NCBI GenBank assembly: GCA_044223995.1
Contig: JBGALE010000004.1
Coordinates: forward strand, 372,001 to 436,000
Origin: JACMLD01 sp044223995
GTDB lineage: Bacteria > Bacteroidota > Bacteroidia > Chitinophagales > Chitinophagaceae
Direction: 5' to 3'
Length of the DNA: 64,000 bases
The notes beneath the pieces were generated by a model. It did no database searches. It saw only the letters and a list, made by a program, of their open reading frames with translations, and had not been told where the DNA came from. Shown here piece after piece: positions 35,292 to 42,408 of this stretch; position 1 is the stretch's first letter, and each line of letters opens with the position of its first letter. The translations under genes were made by a program, and so were the position numbers.

Positions 35292-35620
35292 AGGGCATCG
35301 GGTTTAGGGGTGAACTTCAGATAGCGGTGTACAGCCTTGCGGCAGATGATGTATTTCGGATGCCCTTTCTTTGCTCCGATTTTCATCAACCCGTGTTCGC
35401 CATACTTGCCATTCAATGCGAATGTTTTCCACACGATGAGCGATGCGCCGCCAGCCCCGATGAACAGGCAGATGTAGGAGTTTGCGCCTGCCATGTACAG
35501 TACCATTACAAGGATAAGCACGCCGAGCAAGCCGCCTGCGAAGATGAACAGGTATTGGGCTTTCAGCCCTTTGAACTCAACCGTTCTTCCAATGCCTTTA
35601 TTGATGTTGTAATTACTCAT
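35288..35620 (-). CDS. traF: Conjugal transfer protein TraF (DUF4133)
   Basis: The ATG at 35620 gives a 110-residue protein (MSNYNINKGIGRTVEFKGLKAQYLF...), the normal DUF4133 length; the longer open frame to 35695 runs back into traE and is rejected. Two TM helices (residues about 25-45 and 50-70) are followed by a basic cytoplasmic tail. It is VirB3-like. Its stop overlaps traG's start, and it lies 11 bp after traE. Confidence 0.88.
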   Translation of the reverse strand: MSNYNINKGIGRTVEFKGLKAQYLFIFAGGLLGVLILVMVLYMAGANSYICLFIGAGGASLIVWKTFALNGKYGEHGLMKIGAKKGHPKYIICRKAVHRYLKFTPKPDAL

Positions 35621-35631
35621 AGGGCATCGGA

Positions 35632-35937
35632 TTAAAGGAAGAATGAGCGCAGGATGGTGGCTGCAACGATTAAGAAGATACACGCACCAAACCACGAAGC
35701 AGCCGTTTTGGATGTGTCGGGGTCGCCACTGCTGAATTTGTTGTACACCTTGACACCTCCGATTAACCCGACCACAGCTCCGATGGCGTAAATTAATTTG
35801 GTAGCCGGGTCGAAATAAGAGGTTACCATCTGCGTTGCTTCGTTGATGCCCGCACCTCCGTTGCCCTGGGCAAACACACCATAAGCTGACAGCAACGCAA
35901 CGCCTGTCAGCAACACTTTTTTGCTTTGTCTTTCCAT
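35632..35937 (-). CDS. traE: Conjugal transfer protein TraE (DUF4134)
   Basis: This 101-residue VirB2-like pilin candidate has a signal segment (VLLTGVALLSAYGVFAQG) followed by two hydrophobic helices (LIYAIGAVVGLIGGV; ACIFLIVAATILRSFF). It is the first gene of the large tra operon reading left. In related elements it is preceded directly by traD; here two cargo modules of about 10 kb separate the two. Confidence 0.88.
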   Translation of the reverse strand: MERQSKKVLLTGVALLSAYGVFAQGNGGAGINEATQMVTSYFDPATKLIYAIGAVVGLIGGVKVYNKFSSGDPDTSKTAASWFGACIFLIVAATILRSFFL

Positions 35938-36167
35938 AATTAATCTGAATTATTTTGTTACTGATTTCCCGCTTCCTGCGGGCTTGGCAACAAAAGTGTC
36001 ATGGAAAACAAGGCGTGATAGTGATGTGTCTTTCGATGGAATTACTTGGCAGTTGGTGGCATTGTCTAATAGATATTACAGCATAATACCAATCACTTAG
36101 CATTAGGGAGATATTACCCTCGTCCTTTTAGTAAATGAAAACACCATTCAACTGGAGAATAAAAAGA

Positions 36168-36198
36168 TTTGGATTGTAAGAAAATCTTACTAATTTTG
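36168..36198 (+). promoter_or_regulatory. Promoter of the base-modification-like module
   Basis: TTTG at 36168-36171 and TAATTTTG at 36191-36198 are 19 nt apart, a perfect Bacteroidota promoter. Transcription would start near 36205, so translation must begin at the ATG at 36217 and not at the upstream 36169. Confidence 0.75.
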
Positions 36199-36216
36199 TA
36201 TGAAATTCTTACAATC
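36172..36216 (+). promoter_or_regulatory. Inverted-repeat operator over the module promoter
   Basis: GATTGTAAGAA (36172-36182) and TTCTTACAATC (36206-36216) are perfect 11-bp inverted repeats. A third half-site, TCTTAC, lies at 36185-36190. They bracket the TAATTTTG box, so a bound dimer would block transcription. The XRE protein encoded second in the operon is the obvious binder. Confidence 0.7.
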
Positions 36217-36498
36217 ATGGAAACATTAGAGTTAGAAAAAATAGAACAGGAAATCATCACTATTGTAAAGAAAGTGTGTGACCAACAGAATATTAATGAA
36301 GAGGTAAATAGTGAATTTTGTCCCGGAAGATTTATAATGAGCCAGGTGTTGGTTTCGATAATTCCAGAAATCGAAATTAAGACTGGTTTAACTATTCCGG
36401 TTGAATGTTACATTTTCCATGACAACAAAAGCAAAGAGCAATTATCAATAAGAAATGCAGTAAAAAAACTTCTAAAAGTAGTCAAACATGAACAATAA
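36217..36498 (+). CDS. Acyl-carrier-protein-like small protein (tentative)
   Basis: The ATG at 36217 gives 93 residues; an upstream frame to 36169 overlaps the promoter. A first helix (EKIEQEIITIVKKVC) is followed by FIMSQVLVSII, PEIEIKTGLTIP and a last helix (IRNAVKKLLKVV). Ser42 lies 18 residues before Ile60 and 19 before Pro61, exactly the spacing from the phosphopantetheine Ser36 to Ile54-Pro55 of E. coli ACP. The usual Asp-Ser-Leu is Met-Ser-Gln here, so the match is weak in letters but good in layout. The operon ends with an AcpS-type transferase, which supports a carrier role. It overlaps the XRE gene by 11 bp. Confidence 0.5.
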   Translation: METLELEKIEQEIITIVKKVCDQQNINEEVNSEFCPGRFIMSQVLVSIIPEIEIKTGLTIPVECYIFHDNKSKEQLSIRNAVKKLLKVVKHEQ

Positions 36499-36826
36499 AA
36501 GCAACATATCTGAAAGGGAGAAAATAGCAGAGAGACTTAAAGAAGCCCGCACATTAGCTGGTTTATCGCAGGAAAGTGCTGCAAAAATTTTAGGCATCCA
36601 GCGACCTGCAATTTCCGAAATAGAATCCGGTAGAAGAAAAGTAAGTGCAGAGGAAATTATACAGTTTAGCAAGCTATATAAGGTCAGTACATCTTGGTTG
36701 CTACTAAAGGATGAAACCGAAACGGAAATGAATGAGCAGTTAAAGGTTGCTGCTCGTGAATTGAGCAAAATGAATCAAGCTGACAGAAAAAAGCTGCTTG
36801 AAATTTTAAAAATCCTGCCTAAATAG
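36488..36826 (+). CDS. XRE-family transcriptional regulator
   Basis: This 112-residue protein has a canonical Cro/CI-type HTH (REKIAERLKEARTLAGLSQESAAKILG and IQRPAISEIESGRRKVSAEEI, residues about 8-50) and a helical tail. It overlaps the preceding gene and is followed after 11 bp by an ImmA/IrrE peptidase. This pair is a common switch in which the peptidase cleaves the repressor under stress. The inverted repeats at 36172-36216 are its likely operator. Confidence 0.9.
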   Translation: MNNKSNISEREKIAERLKEARTLAGLSQESAAKILGIQRPAISEIESGRRKVSAEEIIQFSKLYKVSTSWLLLKDETETEMNEQLKVAARELSKMNQADRKKLLEILKILPK

Positions 36827-36837
36827 ATAATATTTTG

Positions 36838-37683
36838 ATGAATCAGTTATATACAAGTGCTATAAGAAAAGCAAGTGAAGTTAGAATAAAGTTAGGGTTG
36901 GGTTTATTTGAACCAATAAGCATTTATGATGTGTGTTCCTCCATAGGAATAGATGTCAGGTTTATTGATATAAATATGGAAGGTCTTTATGTCAATAATA
37001 ATGGCACTCCTCAAATACTGTTATCCTGTTTGCGACCTTTTCCACGAAGAATTTTTACCTGTGGACATGAACTCGGACATCATGTGTTTAATCATGGTTT
37101 GAAAGTAGATGTCATCTCTGATGAAAGTGAAAATTCATCTTTTAAAAGTAATGATGAAATATTAGTTGATGCGTTCGCAGCAGCCTTATTGATGCCGGTT
37201 GGTGGTGTTCAGGCTGAATTTGCAAAACGAAATATGAATTTTCAGTCAGCTACTCCTGTTGATTTTTATACAATAAGTTCAGTGTTTGGTGTAGGCTACC
37301 AAACTTTAATTACGCATTGCAAAGTCAATCGTCTTATTAGTGATTCAAAATCAATGGAGCTATTAAAATTAACTCCGGCAAAAATCTTCAAAGCTAAATT
37401 TAGAGATATAGAAGAAAAATCATTTTTTAAAATAATTGACGGAAAATGTAATGTCAAACCTGTTGATTTGGAGGTTTCAAACTATATAGTATTACCTTCT
37501 GATTTTATTGTTGATGGTGAGTTTCTTGAAAAGAAACAAGAATCGCAAATAGGTACGCTATTTCTTGCAAAAAAGCCGGGAATCTCGTCTGTTCATTCTA
37601 ACAAAACAGAGACGAGTTACTTTATTAGGATTCAGCCACAAAATTATATTGGATTTGCAGAATATCGTCATCTCGAAAACTAA
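36838..37683 (+). CDS. ImmA/IrrE family metallopeptidase
   Basis: The ATG at 36838 gives 281 residues. The zinc-binding HELGHH is at residues 77-82, with a downstream acidic stretch (DEILVDAFAAALLMPV, about 105-120) in which the Glu/Asp-x-x-A-N-like third ligand region of the ImmA/IrrE family lies; the usual Asn is not evident. The C-terminal half is a less conserved sensor-like domain. ImmA and IrrE cleave XRE or DdrO repressors, so this protein probably inactivates the upstream XRE regulator upon infection or DNA damage. Confidence 0.87.
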   Translation: MNQLYTSAIRKASEVRIKLGLGLFEPISIYDVCSSIGIDVRFIDINMEGLYVNNNGTPQILLSCLRPFPRRIFTCGHELGHHVFNHGLKVDVISDESENSSFKSNDEILVDAFAAALLMPVGGVQAEFAKRNMNFQSATPVDFYTISSVFGVGYQTLITHCKVNRLISDSKSMELLKLTPAKIFKAKFRDIEEKSFFKIIDGKCNVKPVDLEVSNYIVLPSDFIVDGEFLEKKQESQIGTLFLAKKPGISSVHSNKTETSYFIRIQPQNYIGFAEYRHLEN

Positions 37684-37692
37684 AAACTAATT

Positions 37693-38439
37693 ATGAGTAT
37701 TCCCTTATTGATTGAAGATAAAAGTTTGTCCAATGCTTGGTGCAGCGTTTTAGACCATATTGTAAAAAACTCCGGATACGAAATCACTCCACTGGTGGTA
37801 ACACTTTCGGATTGTAAGGAATCGGATATAATAAAAAGAAAGCTTAATGCCAATTTAGCTGATGGAAAGTTTGATTCCATTGATACCGTGTCTGAAACTA
37901 TTTTCCCTAACTCTCTTTATCAACTCGTTAATCAAAACCGAGAAGAACTGTATCAGGTATATCTCAACAAAGTACTGCCCAGAATAAAGAAGATAGACAA
38001 AGCAAATGGTCGAGGAACCTATTTTGAAAGATTAATTGCATACAATGACACCCCAAATAGTAAAAAAATTAATCAGTTAGAGATTATTATTTCTTCGTTG
38101 TTAGATGAAAAAAATAATCGCCGTTCTAAATTACAGGCTTCCGTTTTCGACCCAACCAAAGACCATCTAAACGGGCCTTATCAAAAATTCCCCTGCTTAC
38201 AGCATGTAACATTTTACAAATCTGAAACGGGAGGATTAGTTCTTAATAGCTTTTATGCAATCCAATATTTGTATCAACGGGCTTATGGTAATTGGTTAGG
38301 GCTAATAAACTTGGGGAAATTTATAGCTAATGAAGCTGATTTAGAGTTTGAAAGATTTAACTGCTTTATTGGAATAGAGAAACTCGACCACTTAAAGAAA
38401 GAACAGGCAGAAAAACTATTGATTGAATTAAACTCGTAA
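37693..38439 (+). CDS. Thymidylate-synthase-like protein
   Basis: This 248-residue protein resembles thymidylate synthase and pyrimidine hydroxymethylases in its second half: QLEIIISSLLDEKNNRRS (compare the TS Arg pair, here R143-R144), then the nucleophile-like Cys168 in KFPCLQHVTFY (compare PPC...QF), and FYAIQYLYQRAYGNWLGLINLG (compare the TS helix after the RSxD block). The N-terminal half is not similar and the full set of folate-binding residues is not evident. A nucleotide base modification such as dUMP or dCMP hydroxymethylation is inferred. It lies 10 bp after the peptidase gene and 21 bp before the base-hypermodification gene. Confidence 0.6.
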   Translation: MSIPLLIEDKSLSNAWCSVLDHIVKNSGYEITPLVVTLSDCKESDIIKRKLNANLADGKFDSIDTVSETIFPNSLYQLVNQNREELYQVYLNKVLPRIKKIDKANGRGTYFERLIAYNDTPNSKKINQLEIIISSLLDEKNNRRSKLQASVFDPTKDHLNGPYQKFPCLQHVTFYKSETGGLVLNSFYAIQYLYQRAYGNWLGLINLGKFIANEADLEFERFNCFIGIEKLDHLKKEQAEKLLIELNS

Positions 38440-38459
38440 GAGACTTTTATAAAATAAGA

Positions 38460-39515
38460 ATGGGCAATTTCAAAAATAAACCTTCGGGTATCACAATATA
38501 TAAGCCATTAGCTCCAGCAAAGACGACAGAGGTGTATGATAGCTATTGGAAATTTGCAGTGCTTAGACAAGAGACGTTTTTTAATCGGATTGAGGGTAAA
38601 CCTTTTCCTTGGACAAAAGACCCAATAATCAGTAAATATAAGTTTACGAATGCTTATCGGGCATCAGACAGAGTAAGTCAGTATTTAATAAAGAATGTTA
38701 TTTACAATGATGATTTTCCCTCAAATCCAAAGGAGGTTTTATTCAGAATTTTACTGTTTAAGCTATTCAACAAAATAGAAACATGGGAGTTGTTGAAATC
38801 TAAGCTTGGGAATATTGTTTATGAAGATTTTTGCTTTAAACACTATGACGAGGTATTAACAATAGCACTTGCAGAAAAGAAAACAATATATTCCGCAGCA
38901 TACATAATGCCATCCTGTAAGTCCTACTTTGGTCATATTCGTAAGCACTCCAATCATTTAAAGTTGATTGAGTATATATTGGAAAACGATACAACGGAGC
39001 GACTTATGGAAACTAATAAAATGCAACAAGCTTTTGAAATCATAAAAAGTTTCCCTGGGCTTGGCGATTTTCTGGCGTATCAACTGTTAATTGATATTAA
39101 TTACTCTACTATTCTGAATTTCTCTGAATCTGAATTTGTGGTTCCCGGCCCAGGTGCAAAGGGGGGGATTAGTAAATGTTTCAGCGATACTGCCGGATTG
39201 AGTAACGTAGAAATAATAAAACTAATGACTGAAAGACAAGAAAAAGAATTTGAACGATTAGGATTGTCTTTTAAAACACTTTGGGGTAGAAGTTTACAGC
39301 TTATAGACTGTCAGAATCTTTTTTGCGAGGTAGATAAATATGCACGGGTAAAGCATCCGAATATTAAAGGCGATAGTGACAGAGTAAGAATAAAACAAGT
39401 GTATAAATCTAATTCAGAACCTATTAATTATTGGTTCCCTCCAAAATGGGAAATTAATAAAAACATTGATTTGTCTGCCACCAAAAAGGTTCCTGATAAA
39501 ATTGAAAATGTATAA
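38460..39515 (+). CDS. DNA base hypermodification protein, aGPT-Pplase / 5-hmdU kinase helical-domain family
   Basis: This 351-residue protein matches the family named alpha-glutamyl/putrescinyl-thymine pyrophosphorylase, which in phages works on hypermodified thymine and also occurs as the helical domain of 5-hmdU DNA kinases. Signature blocks are PFPWTKDPIISKYKFTNAYR, RASDRVSQYLIKNVIY, LFRILLFKLFNKIETWE, IYSAAYIM, the helix-hairpin-helix-like FPGLGDFLAYQLLIDIN and VVPGPGAKGGISKCF. The HhH-like segment suggests contact with DNA or nucleotides. No P-loop kinase domain is attached or nearby. In bacteria such genes occur in mobile conflict islands. Confidence 0.8.
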   Translation: MGNFKNKPSGITIYKPLAPAKTTEVYDSYWKFAVLRQETFFNRIEGKPFPWTKDPIISKYKFTNAYRASDRVSQYLIKNVIYNDDFPSNPKEVLFRILLFKLFNKIETWELLKSKLGNIVYEDFCFKHYDEVLTIALAEKKTIYSAAYIMPSCKSYFGHIRKHSNHLKLIEYILENDTTERLMETNKMQQAFEIIKSFPGLGDFLAYQLLIDINYSTILNFSESEFVVPGPGAKGGISKCFSDTAGLSNVEIIKLMTERQEKEFERLGLSFKTLWGRSLQLIDCQNLFCEVDKYARVKHPNIKGDSDRVRIKQVYKSNSEPINYWFPPKWEINKNIDLSATKKVPDKIENV

Positions 39516-39531
39516 GTTAAATGTTTGCATT

Positions 39532-40122
39532 ATGAAACAAAAAAACAATAGTCAATTCTTCGATGAAGGTTGCAGCCCGGAAGAACAAATTCCCCGGCAT
39601 TTTACAGTGTCATTTGAAGAGATTGGAACTGGTGATAAGGGCGAGGTAAGAGTTGTATTTAATAATGAAAAACAATTAGGAGATATTATTAATGATAACG
39701 CATATAAAAATGACTTTTATCGTTATCACGACATCTTTCATTATTCATTTGCGGCGTTACTCGGATGGTCGCCATGTACCAGAGCTATGATGAAACGAAA
39801 GAGAAAGAGTAATGAATTATTGGATGAGATTGAGGATGGAGCCAGAGCCACAATTACCGAAGAAGCTTTATCCATGATTATCTTCAATGAAGCAAAGCGG
39901 AAAAACTATTTTAAAGATGTTGCTAAAGTTTCCAGGACAACACTAAAGTTTATAAAGGAAATGACGGAGAACTTTGAGGTTAATGTAAGGACTGCAAAAG
40001 AATGGGAGCAAGCTATTATTAAAGCTTATGAAGTTTTTAGATTTCTCATTGAAAACAAGGGTGGTATGGTTGAGTTTGATACACTGAATAAGAAAATAAA
40101 TTACACATCCTTAAACCAATGA
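39532..40122 (+). CDS. MazG-like nucleotide pyrophosphohydrolase
   Basis: The chosen ATG at 39532 gives 196 residues; an alternative ATG at 39508 overlaps the preceding stop. It is all-alpha. The conserved core DFYRYHDIFHYSFAALLGWSPCTR, KRKRKSNELLDEIEDGAR and TEEALSMIIFNEAKR carries the clustered acidic residues of MazG-type NTP pyrophosphatases. It would hydrolyse a (possibly modified) nucleotide triphosphate to the monophosphate, or clean up a modified precursor. Its stop overlaps the next start (ATGA), a sign of coupled translation. Confidence 0.7.
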   Translation: MKQKNNSQFFDEGCSPEEQIPRHFTVSFEEIGTGDKGEVRVVFNNEKQLGDIINDNAYKNDFYRYHDIFHYSFAALLGWSPCTRAMMKRKRKSNELLDEIEDGARATITEEALSMIIFNEAKRKNYFKDVAKVSRTTLKFIKEMTENFEVNVRTAKEWEQAIIKAYEVFRFLIENKGGMVEFDTLNKKINYTSLNQ

Positions 40123-40499
40123 TAATAGGTATTGGCTGCGATATTGTTGAACATGAAATCTCAAAAAGTTTAAAATGGGGTTCTGACCTTTCGGTTCTTA
40201 ATAGAATTTTTTCACAAAAAGAGATTGAGATTTATTTTTCACAAAAAGAACTGAAATTTCTATCAGGGAGATTTGCCGCAAAGGAAGCTGTTTTAAAATG
40301 TTTAGGTACAGGAATGAAAGACGACATCGCTTTAACCGATATTCAAATTTTACAATCCCCGGAAGGAAAGCCTCTATTAGAATTGTACGGAGAAGTGAAG
40401 AAACTCTCTGACCAAATGGGGATATGTTTTTGGCATATAAGCATAACCCATTCTACGCACTATTCTTTAGCATTTGTAACTGCGGAAAATAAGCTGTAA
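40119..40499 (+). CDS. 4'-phosphopantetheinyl transferase, AcpS type
   Basis: This 126-residue protein has the complete AcpS signature: IGCDIVE (Asp8, magnesium ligand), FAAKEAVLKCLGTG (Glu56, Lys60) and the C-terminal WHISITHS. AcpS transfers the phosphopantetheine arm of CoA to a serine of a carrier protein. The housekeeping acpS is not normally in such a setting, and the first gene of this operon encodes a carrier-protein-like protein, its probable substrate. It is the last gene of the unit. Confidence 0.92.
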   Translation: MIIGIGCDIVEHEISKSLKWGSDLSVLNRIFSQKEIEIYFSQKELKFLSGRFAAKEAVLKCLGTGMKDDIALTDIQILQSPEGKPLLELYGEVKKLSDQMGICFWHISITHSTHYSLAFVTAENKL

Positions 40500-40516
40500 T
40501 TGAAAAAGAAAAGGAG

Positions 40517-40751
40517 AGCTATCTTATCAGTCAAACTCCCCAATGACGAAACCCTCCAACTCCTTATTCTGCAGATTGAAAGAACTGAAATCCGTTCCGG
40601 CGGAGAGGCTTTTATTCAACAACGCTGCTATCTTTTTTGAAGCTCCCTCTATTGAGTTTGCACTGAATTATATCCACTGCCTTTTGTTGCAAGGCGAGTT
40701 TCAGCACATCTTGCTGTAATAATGTGCCTCACGGTACTTAGCTCATTAAAG
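40517..40751 (-). pseudogene. Decayed 3' fragment of traD (relic)
   Basis: This segment aligns over its whole length with the 3' end of the intact traD gene (45961-46226), including CTTATCAG, CTCCCCAATG, GAAACCCTCC and CAACAACGCTGCTATCTTT, with about one mismatch in seven bases and a 31-bp internal deletion that breaks the frame. There is no promoter or start. It marks the boundary between two cargo modules and points to insertion next to traD with partial duplication. Confidence 0.9.
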
Positions 40752-40770
40752 AGGGTTATACCCTGTCGTA

Positions 40771-40804
40771 TTTGCTAAATATTAAACTACTTTTCTTAAA
40801 TTTG
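40771..40804 (+). promoter_or_regulatory. Promoter before second-module XRE gene
   Basis: TTTG at 40771-40774 and TAAATTTG at 40797-40804 are 22 nt apart, slightly long but close to consensus. An AGACAAGTCT-type palindrome follows between the -7 box and the start at 40835. Confidence 0.55.
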
Positions 40805-40834
40805 AACTATTTAGACAAGTCTTAAAAATTCAAA

Positions 40835-41119
40835 ATGGCATTTGGTAAACGCATAAAAGAATTAAGAGAAGCCAAAGGACTGTTTCTTAGAGAAATTGGT
40901 GCAGCCTTAGAACTGGATAATGCCTTTATCAGTAAGGTGGAAAATGAGGAAAGATTATTACCAAGAAAGCATTTAGAAAAGTTTGCTAAATTTCTAAATG
41001 TCCCATTAGAAGAATTGTTGGTTTTATGGCTCTCTGATAAAATAAAATCAATAATTGAAGGTGAAAAAGAAGTTGGAAAACAGGCATTGAAGATTATTTT
41101 AAAAGAATTAGGAAAGTAA
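40835..41119 (+). CDS. XRE-family regulator of the SIR2-HerA module
   Basis: This 94-residue protein is one HTH of Cro/CI type (FGKRIKELREAKGLFLREIGAALELDNAFISKVENEER) with a short helical tail. It precedes the SIR2-HerA genes by 82 bp and reads the same way. Direct 12-bp repeats just upstream of the SIR2 start may be its binding sites. It probably keeps the toxic SIR2 enzyme in check. Confidence 0.88.
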   Translation: MAFGKRIKELREAKGLFLREIGAALELDNAFISKVENEERLLPRKHLEKFAKFLNVPLEELLVLWLSDKIKSIIEGEKEVGKQALKIILKELGK

Positions 41120-41162
41120 TAGCGGAACTGAAATTATTCATTATAACGGTAATAATAAATAA

Positions 41163-41192
41163 AATCGAATAAAATATCTCAATCGAATAAAA
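41163..41192 (+). repeat. Two 12-bp direct repeats upstream of the SIR2 gene
   Basis: AATCGAATAAAA occurs at 41163-41174 and again at 41181-41192, with an 18-bp period, ending 9 bp before the SIR2 ATG. The pattern suggests an operator overlapping the leader of the SIR2-HerA transcript. Confidence 0.6.
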
Positions 41193-41201
41193 GAATATAC
41201 T

Positions 41202-42407
41202 ATGAAATATTTAATACTAAATAATAATAGCTCTGTTGCCTATGATGATAGTGATGTAGATGATGTAAAGGTTTTCATTGATGGAAAAGAACACGACTTT
41301 AAAGACAGTAAAGAAAACCGTATAGACTATGCTATTGCAACGAAAAGGAACAAATATTCTCAAATATTAAATAATCAATTTGAGAACCTATTGTTGCTTA
41401 CAGGAGCAGGTTCATCCATCGGTTGGGGTGCTTCCGGGAAAATTGGAAAATCAATGGCTGATTTATGGGACGATGCAGAAAAGCTACTAACTAAGAAAGT
41501 ATTTGATAAGCTACTTAGCACAATTGGTTATAATGAAACTTGGGAAGATGGTTCAATTGTAAAGAATCTTGAAAAAGTTCTTTCGATGGCTACACCTGCT
41601 ATACCTTACGTTCCAAAGGAAGACATTGACATTGAGGACTGCGTAGGCAAAATAAAAGATTTTATAAAAGATGCTTGTCAATTAGATTTACCACCTAATT
41701 CGCCTCATACTTTGTTATTGAATAAAATAACAAAAAGGAAAGTTACGCTTCCCCGATTTAAACTATTTACTCTAAATTATGACATGCTATTCGAGCAAGC
41801 TGCGTGCAAGAGCAATTTTGTAATTATTGATGGGTTTTCTTTTTCTCATCCGAGAACTTTTAGTGGTCGTAACTATGATTATGATATTGTATCAAGAAAT
41901 CAAAGCAGGGTAAAGGAAGAAGATAATTTTATACAAAAAGTTTTTCATCTATACAAATTACATGGTTCAGTTAATTGGGAAAAGGTTACTGATAAAATTA
42001 TTCAAAAGGATAATCCGAACCACCCTTTAATGATATACCCACACCAATCAAAATATGAAAGCTCTTATGAGCAACCATACTTTGAAATGATGTCAAGGTT
42101 CCAAACAAGTCTTAGAAAAGAAAATGTCCTTTTAATAACTGTCGGGTTCAGTTTTGGTGACAAGCATATTGTAACGGCAATCGTTGAAGCATTAGAGCAA
42201 AACCCGAGCTTCCAATTGATGATTATAAATAGGGGAATTGATGAAAACAATGAGAATATTAAGCCATTCATTGAAGCTGCAAAAAAATATTCTAATATCT
42301 CTATTGCTTCTGAAACATTTGAAGACTTTGCAAATAACTATCCTGACCTTAAATCTTATAACCAGGATGATACACGACAAATTGTAATAAATATACCAAA
42401 CCCTTAG
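41202..42407 (+). CDS. SIR2-like NAD-consuming effector
   Basis: This 401-residue protein carries the SIR2 fold motifs used in bacterial defence: GAGSS (residues about 68-72), FTLNYDMLFEQ (about 188-198), KLHGSVNW (about 253-260) and VGFSFGDKH (about 314-322). SIR2 proteins of known SIR2-HerA systems degrade NAD+ when triggered by phage and stop growth. The short N-terminal region (1-60) is variable. It is followed by herA after 1 bp, which supports a joint complex. Confidence 0.88.
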   Translation: MKYLILNNNSSVAYDDSDVDDVKVFIDGKEHDFKDSKENRIDYAIATKRNKYSQILNNQFENLLLLTGAGSSIGWGASGKIGKSMADLWDDAEKLLTKKVFDKLLSTIGYNETWEDGSIVKNLEKVLSMATPAIPYVPKEDIDIEDCVGKIKDFIKDACQLDLPPNSPHTLLLNKITKRKVTLPRFKLFTLNYDMLFEQAACKSNFVIIDGFSFSHPRTFSGRNYDYDIVSRNQSRVKEEDNFIQKVFHLYKLHGSVNWEKVTDKIIQKDNPNHPLMIYPHQSKYESSYEQPYFEMMSRFQTSLRKENVLLITVGFSFGDKHIVTAIVEALEQNPSFQLMIINRGIDENNENIKPFIEAAKKYSNISIASETFEDFANNYPDLKSYNQDDTRQIVINIPNP

Positions 42408-42408
42408 T

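Noticed and set aside
36169..36216. Extension of the ACP-like gene to an earlier start at 36169
   Set aside because: The -33 box of the promoter lies at 36168-36171, so this part is not on the transcript.
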